17,741 nt of DNA. Source: Thalassiosira profunda (lineage: Eukaryota; Bacillariophyta; Thalassiosirophyceae; Thalassiosirales; Thalassiosiraceae). The stretch covers positions 1 through 17,741 of the forward strand of contig JALLAP010000157.1 in assembly GCA_036939355.1 (NCBI GenBank). The letters run 5' to 3'. Below the pieces are notes generated by a model that searched no databases, was not told the DNA's origin, and saw nothing but the letters and a program-made list of their open reading frames with translations. Shown here piece after piece: positions 8,089 to 15,312 of the stretch; within the stretch, counting starts at the first letter, position 1, and each line of letters begins with the position of its first letter. The translations under genes and the position numbers were made by a program.

Positions 8089-10653
8089 ATGAACCATACG
8101 ACCGTCGCCCTGGCGTTATTATTCCTCGCCGTCTCATTGTCGGAGGCCGCCGCCTGGACGTCCTCCGAGCTCCGAATCGACAGGGGGACGCTGTCGTCCT
8201 TCCAATCGTACGACCACATCGAGGCCCTCTTCGGCGTCCCTGCCTACGGCGACTCCGTCTCCGAGCGATTGTATTACGCCGAGAGTACCCTCTGTGCGTT
8301 CGATGCCGAGGACGCTCGCCGGGGATACCCGTTGCGAAATGTCGATGCCGAGGGGAGAATGTTTCCGTGGCCGTCGCCGTTCGTGTTGATGGTCGATCGG
8401 GGGGAGTGCACTTTCGTGACCAAAGTGCGAAATGCCCAGCGCCACGGCGCGGCTGCGGTGATCATCGCGGACAGCAGCTGCCTGTGCGATGCCGAGGATG
8501 CCGGAGAGTGCGTATCGGATCCCGGCCGGGCGTGCGAGACGCTACAGCCTGTTATGGCCGACGATGGAAGCGGAGCGGACATTGCAATCCCCAGCGTCTT
8601 GATGTTCAAGCAAGACGCGGATTTGGTGAAGGCGGATGTGCGATCGAACAAACCCGTGGGTGCTATATTTTCGTGGCCTTTGCCTTTGTCGGACGATCGC
8701 GTCGAGTACGAATTGTGGACGACCCCCACCGATGAATCCTCGGAGGAATTTTTCAGAGAGTTCAAGGAGGCGGCCGTGGCGCTGGGAGATCGGGCCTACT
8801 TCACTCCACAAATGTACATTTTTGACGGGATACGGAGTGGCTGCCAGGGAGCCAACTGGGAGAACAGCTGTTACAATTTGTGCACGAACATTGGGAGGTA
8901 TTGCCAGACGGATCCGGACAACGACTTGGATCGAGGAATCAGTGGCGCCGATGTGGTGGCGGAGAGCCTGCGGAGGATGTGCATCTGGCAACTTTACGGG
9001 CAGAAGGACGGCATCGGCGTCCCGTGGTGGGATTACGTCAACAACTTCTCCCGCCGGTGCGATGCGGCAGAGTTGTTCAGCAACGAACAGTGCATATCAG
9101 ATGCAATGGCTGCCACTCGGGTCATCGATGAGGCTGAAGTCGAACAATGTATGTCCGACAGCGGCGGCTTGGAGGGTGACGTGGAGAATCAAATCTTGGA
9201 GCAGCAGCTCCAAGCCCAGGCAAAACATGGCGTGGTCCTCCTGCCCACAATGCGTGTGAACGGAGCTGCAATCTCTGGCGACGTCGAATTTTCCAAGGCA
9301 TTTCAGGCCATTTGTGCGGGATATGTACCCGGGACTGCTCCCTCGATCTGCACAACCTGCTCGTCGTGCGATGACTTGAAGGCTTGCATTTCCAAAGGAG
9401 GCTGTGAATCGAACTTATTCGTTCCATCACCCGCCGGTGCAGATCCACCGCAGATGGGCGATCCGGATGAACTGCAGCCTTCCTATCTCCACGAAATCCC
9501 AACATTCACGATGGTGCTGGGGTTTCCGCGGGATGTCGAACTGAGCGCTTTGACTTTGAGAGAGCTCGAAGATATCACTTCCGCCTTTTTGCAAGATAAC
9601 TTCGACGAAGCTTCGGGGTATGTCACTGCACTGCAAGCGGATGAAATCGATCAACGCAGCCTCGAATCGAGCATCGAGGCAAACCAAACAACAAACGAAA
9701 CAGTGATTGGAAGCATGCAAGGCTCTGGCGAGGACTTGCACTTTATTGAGGTCAGCGGAATTGTTCTCTTGCGAGAGGCAATGGACGGAGAAGCGACTGC
9801 CGAGTTTGTGGCAAAGAGTTTAGGTGCAGCCTTTCAGATGCGTGACGATCTTCTCGAACGCATCCAGGCATCTTCGAGTTCAGACCTTCAATCTGCCTCG
9901 TTTGTTGAACTGAGCGCAAGCTTCGACGTCTGCCCAAACGGGCTTCGGTGCCATCATTTGTCGCGGTGTGTCATCGCGCGCGAGGGCTTTGCTTGTGACT
10001 GCTCGAACGCACCAACTGATGTTTACGATGCTTTAGATGGACTGCAATGCGAGTTTGCAGCCACTGAGATCTGTTTGACCGATGCTGATCGGAGGCAATT
10101 CTGCGTGAATGGAGGTCAATGCATCGAGCTGACGCCACATCTTTTCGGCTGCAATTGCCCCGTTTCTTTCCAAGGCGATAGGTGCGAATTGCTTCCGGAA
10201 GAGCCGGCCGCGGATTCATCAATGAATACTTCGGAGGAAGCTTCCTCGGAAAGCAGCTTTCCCAGCGCTGGCGACATTGCAATCTTTGTCGTAATGGGCG
10301 TTGGGCTTCTCCTGACGACGTTGATTGTTGTGTACAGTGTAAAAAAGAAGAGGTCCCCGCCAAGAGGGAGAGAACCAAATTCAGCAAACAAAGCCACGGC
10401 CGATACCGCTGCTGTCCCTGTTGCGACAGAAGAAGCTGACTCTCGTGCGGCCGACGACACGACTACTTCGGCAAATGCTGCCGTTCCAGTGAGGGATGAG
10501 GAGGCTGGCCTGTCGCAAGAAGAACCAAACAGTCCAGCAACCGATGAAGGCAACGCCGAGGAAGAGAAGGAAGAAGAAATAGCGAGCCCGGAGGACATAG
10601 ACTTTGAGACCACACAAATTGAGACCAAAGCCGTGGGAGGCGCACCTGATTAG
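8089..10653 (+). CDS. Vacuolar sorting receptor-like type I membrane protein (PA domain, EGF-like repeats)
   Basis: The 854-residue protein starts at the ATG at 8089 (A at -3), which opens directly on a signal peptide (NHTTVALALLFLAVSLSEAAA). The frame is also open upstream and an ATG at 8026 (C at -3) would add 21 residues that bury the signal. Parts: PA domain (about 60-200, with FVLMVDRGECTF at 98-109), which binds cargo in BP-80/VSR receptors; the Cys-rich VSR region (about 220-420, with CTNIGRYC and WWDYV); an extra segment (about 470-612) not found in plant receptors, hence a length well above the roughly 620 residues usual there; two EGF-like modules (about 615-656 and 662-699); one transmembrane helix (730-750); and an acidic cytosolic tail of about 100 residues. 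Role: sorting soluble proteins from Golgi to vacuole. The tail lacks a clear YxxPhi or dileucine signal. No introns. Confidence 0.88.
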   Translation: MNHTTVALALLFLAVSLSEAAAWTSSELRIDRGTLSSFQSYDHIEALFGVPAYGDSVSERLYYAESTLCAFDAEDARRGYPLRNVDAEGRMFPWPSPFVLMVDRGECTFVTKVRNAQRHGAAAVIIADSSCLCDAEDAGECVSDPGRACETLQPVMADDGSGADIAIPSVLMFKQDADLVKADVRSNKPVGAIFSWPLPLSDDRVEYELWTTPTDESSEEFFREFKEAAVALGDRAYFTPQMYIFDGIRSGCQGANWENSCYNLCTNIGRYCQTDPDNDLDRGISGADVVAESLRRMCIWQLYGQKDGIGVPWWDYVNNFSRRCDAAELFSNEQCISDAMAATRVIDEAEVEQCMSDSGGLEGDVENQILEQQLQAQAKHGVVLLPTMRVNGAAISGDVEFSKAFQAICAGYVPGTAPSICTTCSSCDDLKACISKGGCESNLFVPSPAGADPPQMGDPDELQPSYLHEIPTFTMVLGFPRDVELSALTLRELEDITSAFLQDNFDEASGYVTALQADEIDQRSLESSIEANQTTNETVIGSMQGSGEDLHFIEVSGIVLLREAMDGEATAEFVAKSLGAAFQMRDDLLERIQASSSSDLQSASFVELSASFDVCPNGLRCHHLSRCVIAREGFACDCSNAPTDVYDALDGLQCEFAATEICLTDADRRQFCVNGGQCIELTPHLFGCNCPVSFQGDRCELLPEEPAADSSMNTSEEASSESSFPSAGDIAIFVVMGVGLLLTTLIVVYSVKKKRSPPRGREPNSANKATADTAAVPVATEEADSRAADDTTTSANAAVPVRDEEAGLSQEEPNSPATDEGNAEEEKEEEIASPEDIDFETTQIETKAVGGAPD

Positions 10654-10762
10654 GGCGCCTCTCCAAGATGAGACAGATCAAGTAAAATGGTTGCAAGCAA
10701 AGCCGGCATAGCTTCACTTTCTGTTGCTGAGACGAGTTCAATCGAGTTGCTCAAACGCATCG

Positions 10763-10805
10763 TAGGTACCTACCTACCTACGTACCTACGAGACTTCTGC
10801 GCGCG
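10763..10805 (+). promoter_or_regulatory. TAGGTACCTA palindrome with TACC tandem run and GCGCGCGG, upstream of HAD gene
   Basis: TAGGTACCTA at 10763-10772 runs on into repeated TACC units to about 10789, and GCGCGCGG follows at about 10799-10806. The start codon of the HAD-fusion gene is some 165 bp downstream. The arrangement mirrors that before the sorting receptor gene (7777-7814). The run lies 110 bp after the receptor stop codon, so it may instead be a simple-sequence repeat. Confidence 0.45.
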
Positions 10806-10860
10806 GTGCACAACACGTCGCACGACCACGCACGCACACTCCCCGGCAACAACAACAACA

Positions 10861-11034
10861 ATGCGGCCGCCAGCGCCTCCTCCGGTGCCACCAAACGTCC
10901 TCATAAAACGAACACTCGACTCCAATCGACGGCAACGATGTGCCAACCCACGACGCCGCAACCGTGGCCCGCCGCCGCCATCCAGGGAACACTCTTCGAC
11001 CTCGACGGCACGTGCGTCGACACTGAGCACCTAA
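10861..11034 (+). other. Upstream ORF overlapping the HAD-fusion start out of frame
   Basis: An ATG at 10861 with A at -3 opens 57 codons in a frame different from the HAD gene and ends at 11034, about 100 bp past the true start at 10938. The translation is Pro/Arg-rich and looks non-functional. It matters only if transcription begins upstream of 10861, in which case it should repress the main ORF. Confidence 0.35.
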
Positions 11035-12200
11035 GCCCACTCGCCTGGGCCGCCGTCCTCTCAGAGATCGGCGCCAAGGGCCTCACTGCCTCGGCGCTCG
11101 AGGACGCCCTCGCCGCCCCCGCTCTGCGAGGCGCGTCCGCCTCGACCATCGCCGAGCACCTCCTCAAAACGTTCGACATCAAATACGAAGACGATCCGGT
11201 TTATTTGGTGAACCGGAAACGGGCAGTGGCGGTGGAAATGGTGGTCAACGGCGACGTGGACCTGGCGCCGCTCTGGTTCGACGGCCTCCCGGGCGCCATC
11301 CGCAAGCTGGAGTCCGCGCTCGGGGCAGACAATGTGGGATTGTGCACCTCGAATATGCGGCCAATTGCAAATGCCACCGTAGACGTGGGGCGGCTCGGAG
11401 ATTCGTTTCGCGGCGGGAGAACGGTGCAGGAGGACGTTGTTGATGCGGACACAGGTTTGCCGCGGATCAAGCCGGAGCCGGACCTTTACCTGCTGGCGTT
11501 GAAAAAGCTCGGCATATCCTCAAATCACGTGGCTGCCCTGGAGGACAGCGTGGTCGGAGTTACATCTGCAAAAAAGGCTGGCGTCGGAACCGTGCTCGGA
11601 GTGCTGAACCGCAAAGACAATCATTCGGACGAGGCCAGAGCCGCAAAAGATGCATTGCTCAGCGCTGGAGCTGACCTCGCCTTCGACACGACAGTCGACG
11701 CCGTGCAGTGGATCATTGCCCACGCTGCCACCGGCCCGCCAGACGACGACGATGCATCGCTGCAGATTATGAAGGAGAAGGAATCCGTTGTGGGGCGCTA
11801 CTTCGAGGGCGTCAACAAGAAGGACCCCGCAATGATGGCATCCTGCTTTGCCGAACAGATCGAACTACGCGACATGTGCGGCCCAAGCAAAGGTGCGCCG
11901 CGATTCGCCTCGGCGCAGGACATGGCCGATCGGTGCATGGAATTTCTGGCGGCACATCCAGATTGCGTCGTGGAGTTCGAGCATCCCCCGATGTGCGATC
12001 GCGAGGGAAAGTGGGTGTGGTGCCATTGGGTCGAATCTGGCCATTGGACCGGAGAGTCATTGGGCGTCGCACCGCAACATACGCCGCTGGACGTCGGGGG
12101 CCACACGCGGTTCTTGCTCGAGGGGCAGGACGACGGGAGTCAGAAGATTGTGAAGCAGATGGTCTATCGCACGTTCTCTGAGTGGGAATTGAGCCTCTAG
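10938..12200 (+). CDS. HAD-like phosphatase fused to a C-terminal NTF2/SnoaL-like domain
   Basis: The protein has 420 residues from the ATG at 10938 (context CAACG-ATG). The N-terminal half is a haloacid-dehalogenase-type hydrolase: motif I FDLDGT with nucleophile Asp21 and Asp23, motif II LCTSN (Thr137-Ser138), motif III Lys178 in IKPEPDLY, and motif IV LED with Glu202-Asp203. The cap lies after motif I, as in beta-phosphoglucomutase or phosphoglycolate-phosphatase-like enzymes, so a small sugar-phosphate or related substrate is likely. After an acidic linker (PPDDDDAS) comes a roughly 140-residue domain (about 280-420) starting VVGRYFEGVNKKDPAMMASCF, the usual opening of SnoaL/NTF2-like ligand-binding folds. 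The frame bridges both halves without a stop, so this is one polypeptide. The role of the second domain is unknown. No targeting signal is evident. Confidence 0.85.
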   Translation: MCQPTTPQPWPAAAIQGTLFDLDGTCVDTEHLSPLAWAAVLSEIGAKGLTASALEDALAAPALRGASASTIAEHLLKTFDIKYEDDPVYLVNRKRAVAVEMVVNGDVDLAPLWFDGLPGAIRKLESALGADNVGLCTSNMRPIANATVDVGRLGDSFRGGRTVQEDVVDADTGLPRIKPEPDLYLLALKKLGISSNHVAALEDSVVGVTSAKKAGVGTVLGVLNRKDNHSDEARAAKDALLSAGADLAFDTTVDAVQWIIAHAATGPPDDDDASLQIMKEKESVVGRYFEGVNKKDPAMMASCFAEQIELRDMCGPSKGAPRFASAQDMADRCMEFLAAHPDCVVEFEHPPMCDREGKWVWCHWVESGHWTGESLGVAPQHTPLDVGGHTRFLLEGQDDGSQKIVKQMVYRTFSEWELSL

Positions 12201-12302
12201 ATAAGTTCGAGTGCAGTAAAAGATGCATTACTGCGTTCTGCTATCAAGGTAGCTTCAGCAAATGTGAACGAGGGGGATACCGGAGCCAAACACTCTTACC
12301 TC

Positions 12303-13520
12303 CTACTGCGGAAACTGCCTTGTAATTTGTATGTATTCCCCCCATGTTGGAGGATCTACGAAGTCCCTGAAAGGAGACCGTTCCTCATCTCTCCGATATT
12401 CTTTGCATTCAGTGCTATCTCCATCAGGCTCTCCCCCAACCCAATTCATTTTGCAGCCGCTGGATTCATTAGTCCATCTCCATCCTACACACTCATCTAC
12501 CACCACAATTTGAACCTTGAGTGGAGGACGAATCAAATACCCATGAGGCGGGTAGTGATCATCAGATTCAAAAGATAGGTACCACAAGTTATCCCCATCA
12601 ATACGGGCGCCACTGCGCTTTTTGAGCCGACAAATTGCATTCATCAGTTCTGGTGCATCTGCAACGCGCTCGAATGGCCTGGCGGTTGCGCCATAGACAC
12701 TGCGTGGCAATTCTAGCTGCCGCAGCGCTGGAAAACCCTCCCTGTCATCAATTTGACGTACATCACCGGTGATGCCGTCCACATTTTGCATCCATATATC
12801 CTCCAGGAAAGGAAAGTCGGCCAGATCCCTCAGATTGCCAGTAATCGCTGGGCAAGAATTGAAGCAAACTGATCTGAGCCTTTCCTTCAGAACACCGAGG
12901 CCTGCAATGCTCCCCCGGAGGAGGGGAAGACGCCCTAATATCAAATCCTTCAACTCAGGGAGACTCCTTGCTATCGTCTCCAGATCCATCTCCAATCCCT
13001 CGATATCAAGGAGCAATAAATTTTGTAGGCGCGGAAAGTCAAGCAGGCGAGGATAGCTCCCGTTCAAATGAATACCCATCAAACCGAGGCGGCGCAACCT
13101 TGGAAAGGTTGATGCAATGATGTCAATCCGGCGCATAGGGAGCCCAGAAGCACGACGCCGCTCCGCCGTTGCCGCATCGGGCGCAGAGTTCTCCCCATCC
13201 TCGAAGAACAAGTCGTTCATGACGGCTTTGTGGAAATAGATCTCCTGCAGATTGGGCAACGCCCGACTCATCCACTCCAGTGCCTCGTATCGTCTCAGAG
13301 AGTTGACGCAAAAATCAGGGAACTCATTTTGAAGGGACAGCCTTGATAACGGAACGGGTGTGCGGGCTGCCGCCTCACGAAATGTTTTGCACACCCGAGC
13401 TCGGAGGATGTCCTTCCGGCACAGATATCCGAAAACAATTGCGACCGTGTCGACGCTCAACGATCCGAAGTTGGCGGTGCCAGGTGGCCGATCGAGTTTG
13501 ATTCGCTTGGCTGCTGACAT
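12303..13520 (-). CDS. F-box / leucine-rich-repeat-like protein, paralogue B
   Basis: This 405-residue protein starts at the ATG at 13520 (A at -3), which begins MSAAKRIKLD exactly like paralogue A at 433-1671. The frame is open further upstream, but that part runs through an inverted repeat and is probably leader. The F-box-like region (about 19-55) reads FGSLSVDTVAIVFGYL, then KDILRARVCKTFREAA. The middle holds leucine-rich segments (RLRRLGLMGIHLNGSYP, LEDIWMQNVDGITGD). Shared C-terminal landmarks are ARPFERVADAPE, RLKKRSG and CVGWRWTN. Expected role: substrate adaptor of an SCF-type ubiquitin ligase, probably nuclear. Differences from paralogue A are spread along the whole length, so the duplication is not very recent. 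It converges on the HAD-fusion gene with 102 bp between stops. Substrate unknown. Confidence 0.75.
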   Translation of the reverse strand: MSAAKRIKLDRPPGTANFGSLSVDTVAIVFGYLCRKDILRARVCKTFREAAARTPVPLSRLSLQNEFPDFCVNSLRRYEALEWMSRALPNLQEIYFHKAVMNDLFFEDGENSAPDAATAERRRASGLPMRRIDIIASTFPRLRRLGLMGIHLNGSYPRLLDFPRLQNLLLLDIEGLEMDLETIARSLPELKDLILGRLPLLRGSIAGLGVLKERLRSVCFNSCPAITGNLRDLADFPFLEDIWMQNVDGITGDVRQIDDREGFPALRQLELPRSVYGATARPFERVADAPELMNAICRLKKRSGARIDGDNLWYLSFESDDHYPPHGYLIRPPLKVQIVVVDECVGWRWTNESSGCKMNWVGGEPDGDSTECKEYRRDEERSPFRDFVDPPTWGEYIQITRQFPQ

Positions 13521-13556
13521 TATTTTCGCCAATGGAAGTGGTTGTGCGGGCTGATG

Positions 13557-13651
13557 TAAGACTGGCGCGTCGAAATCCAGCAGGAACAAATCTGGCAGTT
13601 TGAAATTTGCCAGAGCTTCTGATTTGTGCTGGATTCGACGCGCCTGTCTTA
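13557..13651. repeat. Imperfect inverted repeat (41/44-bp arms, 10-bp loop)
   Basis: The left arm is 13557-13597 and the right arm 13608-13651. Reverse-complementing the right arm gives the same ordered blocks as the left: TAAGAC, GGCGCGTCGAA, TCCAGCA, CAAATC and TGGCA, separated by small indels. It lies 37 bp upstream of the start of paralogue B and so probably in its promoter or leader, where RNA could fold into a long hairpin. Confidence 0.8.
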
Positions 13652-14067
13652 TGTGTCGGCGACGATACAGACGAGGTTTGTGTGATGGCTGATGTGTGCT
13701 ATGTGTGCTGCCGCAATCTGCAGTTTGATGGCTTTTGCTCCCGCGTTCTGAAGAAGAGGGACGACACGAGACAGCCCCCTGGATCTGCAGCGTTGGGGTT
13801 GTGGCAGGCGCCGGCCGCGGCCGAGGGGGCGAGGGGCGCGGGTTATTTTGAGCAGCGCGCTTGTTTTTTGAGCGCTACAAGGCTACAATAGGTGCCTGGA
13901 ATTCACGTGACTTTAAAGCTTGTGGTCCGCTCGCTTCTTTTGGCACGACCTGTGATCACGTGATTTTTCAAGTGCCCTCCAACAAAAAGCCAACGAACTT
14001 CTCTCCTTCGCTTTGCAACGACCTACAATACCGCCGCATTCTCACCTTCACCGTGCTTGTAGCAACG
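13652..14067 (+). promoter_or_regulatory. Promoter region of the GPI-anchored-type gene, with two TCACGTGA boxes
   Basis: No coding frame is supported here. Two copies of the E/G-box palindrome TCACGTGA lie at 13903-13910 and 13956-13963, the second within ATCACGTGAT, 53 bp apart and 165 and 112 bp before the ATG at 14068. CACGTG cores are bound by bHLH and bZIP factors in many eukaryotes. A G/C-rich stretch lies at about 13805-13840. The run before the ATG is A/C-rich and pyrimidine-rich, as in the other leaders. Confidence 0.5.
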
Positions 14068-15312
14068 ATGCGGTCGACGCTCCTCCTCCTCGCGGCCGCG
14101 CCGGCATCGGCGGCGGCAGCGGCGGCTTCCCACAGCCGCGCCTCCGCCGACCTTCGATCGCTCCACGCGTTCGAAATGCCCTGCCTCACCCAGTGGGCGT
14201 GCCAGGACCGCGCCGGCGAAGTCGGCGCGGCCTCCTTCCACGTCGTCCAGGGCGCCCCCACGAAGGGATGCACCGCCAAGAACGGCCGGGTGTTCTGGAG
14301 CCCGGGGACGGAGGAAGAAATGTCTACGGTGGAGGCGACGGGAACGAGTGTGCGGCTGTGGTGCGACGGCCACGCCGAGCCGAGCGCGGCTCCGTCAAAG
14401 TCGGGGGTGCCGACGGGAAGTCCGATCGCGCCCACGGGGAAGCCGTCGCTGGAGGGGTCGATGAGTCCGAGCGTCTCGAAGGCGCCGACGCCCAAGCCGA
14501 CGACCCGGTTGGTGCGTAATTGCAATGGATTTGCAATTGATGAATGTGCTCATATGATATGATCGCTCATCTATCTCGCTGTGCCAATTATTATATGGAA
14601 CCGTTGCAGCAAGGAGTCGGGAGCGCGCTCACGGCCTTCTCCAAGGATTTCGCCTGCACCACCCGCGCCGCCTGCGCCGCCCGCAGCCGCGAGGTGGGAT
14701 TGCCGTTCCGCGTCGTCAAGGGGACCGAGTCGAAAGGTGAGTTATCTCGTCGGGAGAGAGGCACACAAAATCAATGTAGGTAGGAGACTGGCGCTCACAC
14801 ATTTGCAAATTCCCTTCATTTGATCAGGATGCTTCACCAAAAACGGCAATGCCTTCTGGGCCCTGGGCTTCGAGGACGAAATGTCCAAGCCGGAGTTGCC
14901 GGGGGTGCAGGCCAGGCTGTGGTGCGAATACAGCGGGGAGGCGCCGCTCCCGGCGGCGGGGGATACGACCGATACAAATGGGACCGTGGCGGCGGGAGGG
15001 AGTCCGGCGGGGAGTCCCACCGCGGAAAAGTGGGAGATCCAGGAGGGAACCCCACCGACGGCGCCCGTGTCAAGTCCAGGGCAGGTGAGTGATATTGCGT
15101 CTCGATTTGTGATTGTTGGATGGGTGCACCCATATGTTGTCGTTGTTCTGAAACGTTTGCAATGAAATTTGTGTGCGAAGGGCCAACCGGGTCCGGCCGC
15201 CGGCGACGATCCGTCCAGGGCCACGGAGGGAGATGGAAATTCCGGCGGGCGCGTGTCGCTGTCTTCCCTTGCGTGCGGACTCATAGCGTGCTGTTTCCTT
15301 CTCGTCCAATAA
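14068..15312 (+). CDS. Secreted, probably GPI-anchored protein with two copies of an unrecognised four-cysteine domain (4 exons)
   Basis: Exons are 14068-14511, 14610-14736, 14828-15084 and 15181-15312, giving 319 residues. A signal peptide (MRSTLLLLAAAPASAAAAAA) is followed by domain 1 (about 30-103) and, after a Ser/Thr/Pro-rich linker (104-148), domain 2 (about 158-226). Both share the pattern C-x5-C-x(21-22)-C-x30-C with landmarks REVG/GEVG, VV, KGC, KNG, FW, EMS and RLWC (Cys39, 45, 68, 99 and 164, 170, 192, 223). A second Ser/Thr/Pro/Gly-rich linker leads to GNSGG and a hydrophobic C-terminal tail (SLSSLACGLIACCFLLVQ), the form of a GPI-attachment signal. The exon joins are supported because they restore domain 2 to match domain 1 and keep phase (0, 1, 0). 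Likely a cell-surface or wall protein; I do not recognise the domain, and no enzymatic motif is visible. Confidence 0.82.
14512..14609 (+). other. Intron 1 of the Cys-domain gene (98 nt)
   Basis: The donor is GTGCGT after a complete TTG codon; the acceptor is TTGCAG before CAA, phase 0. Without splicing the frame ends at TGA-type stops within 60 bp. It contains two TTGCAA palindromes (14520-14525 and 14531-14536). Confidence 0.8.
14737..14827 (+). other. Intron 2 of the Cys-domain gene (91 nt)
   Basis: The donor is GTGAGT and the acceptor ATCAG, phase 1. Joining the exons gives TESKGCFTKNG, matching PTKGCTAKNG of domain 1, which fixes both sites. TTGCAA lies at 14803-14808. Confidence 0.88.
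15085..15180 (+). other. Intron 3 of the Cys-domain gene (96 nt)
   Basis: The donor is GTGAGT after CAG; the acceptor is CGAAG, phase 0. The acceptor is less certain than the others but gives an open last exon ending in a hydrophobic GPI-type tail. TTGCAA lies at 15157-15162. Confidence 0.72.

Noticed and set aside
13607..13891. 94-codon forward open frame after the inverted repeat
   Set aside because: It starts within the right arm of the repeat, has no recognisable motif, and its end has a biased Gly/Ala composition from a G/C-rich stretch.
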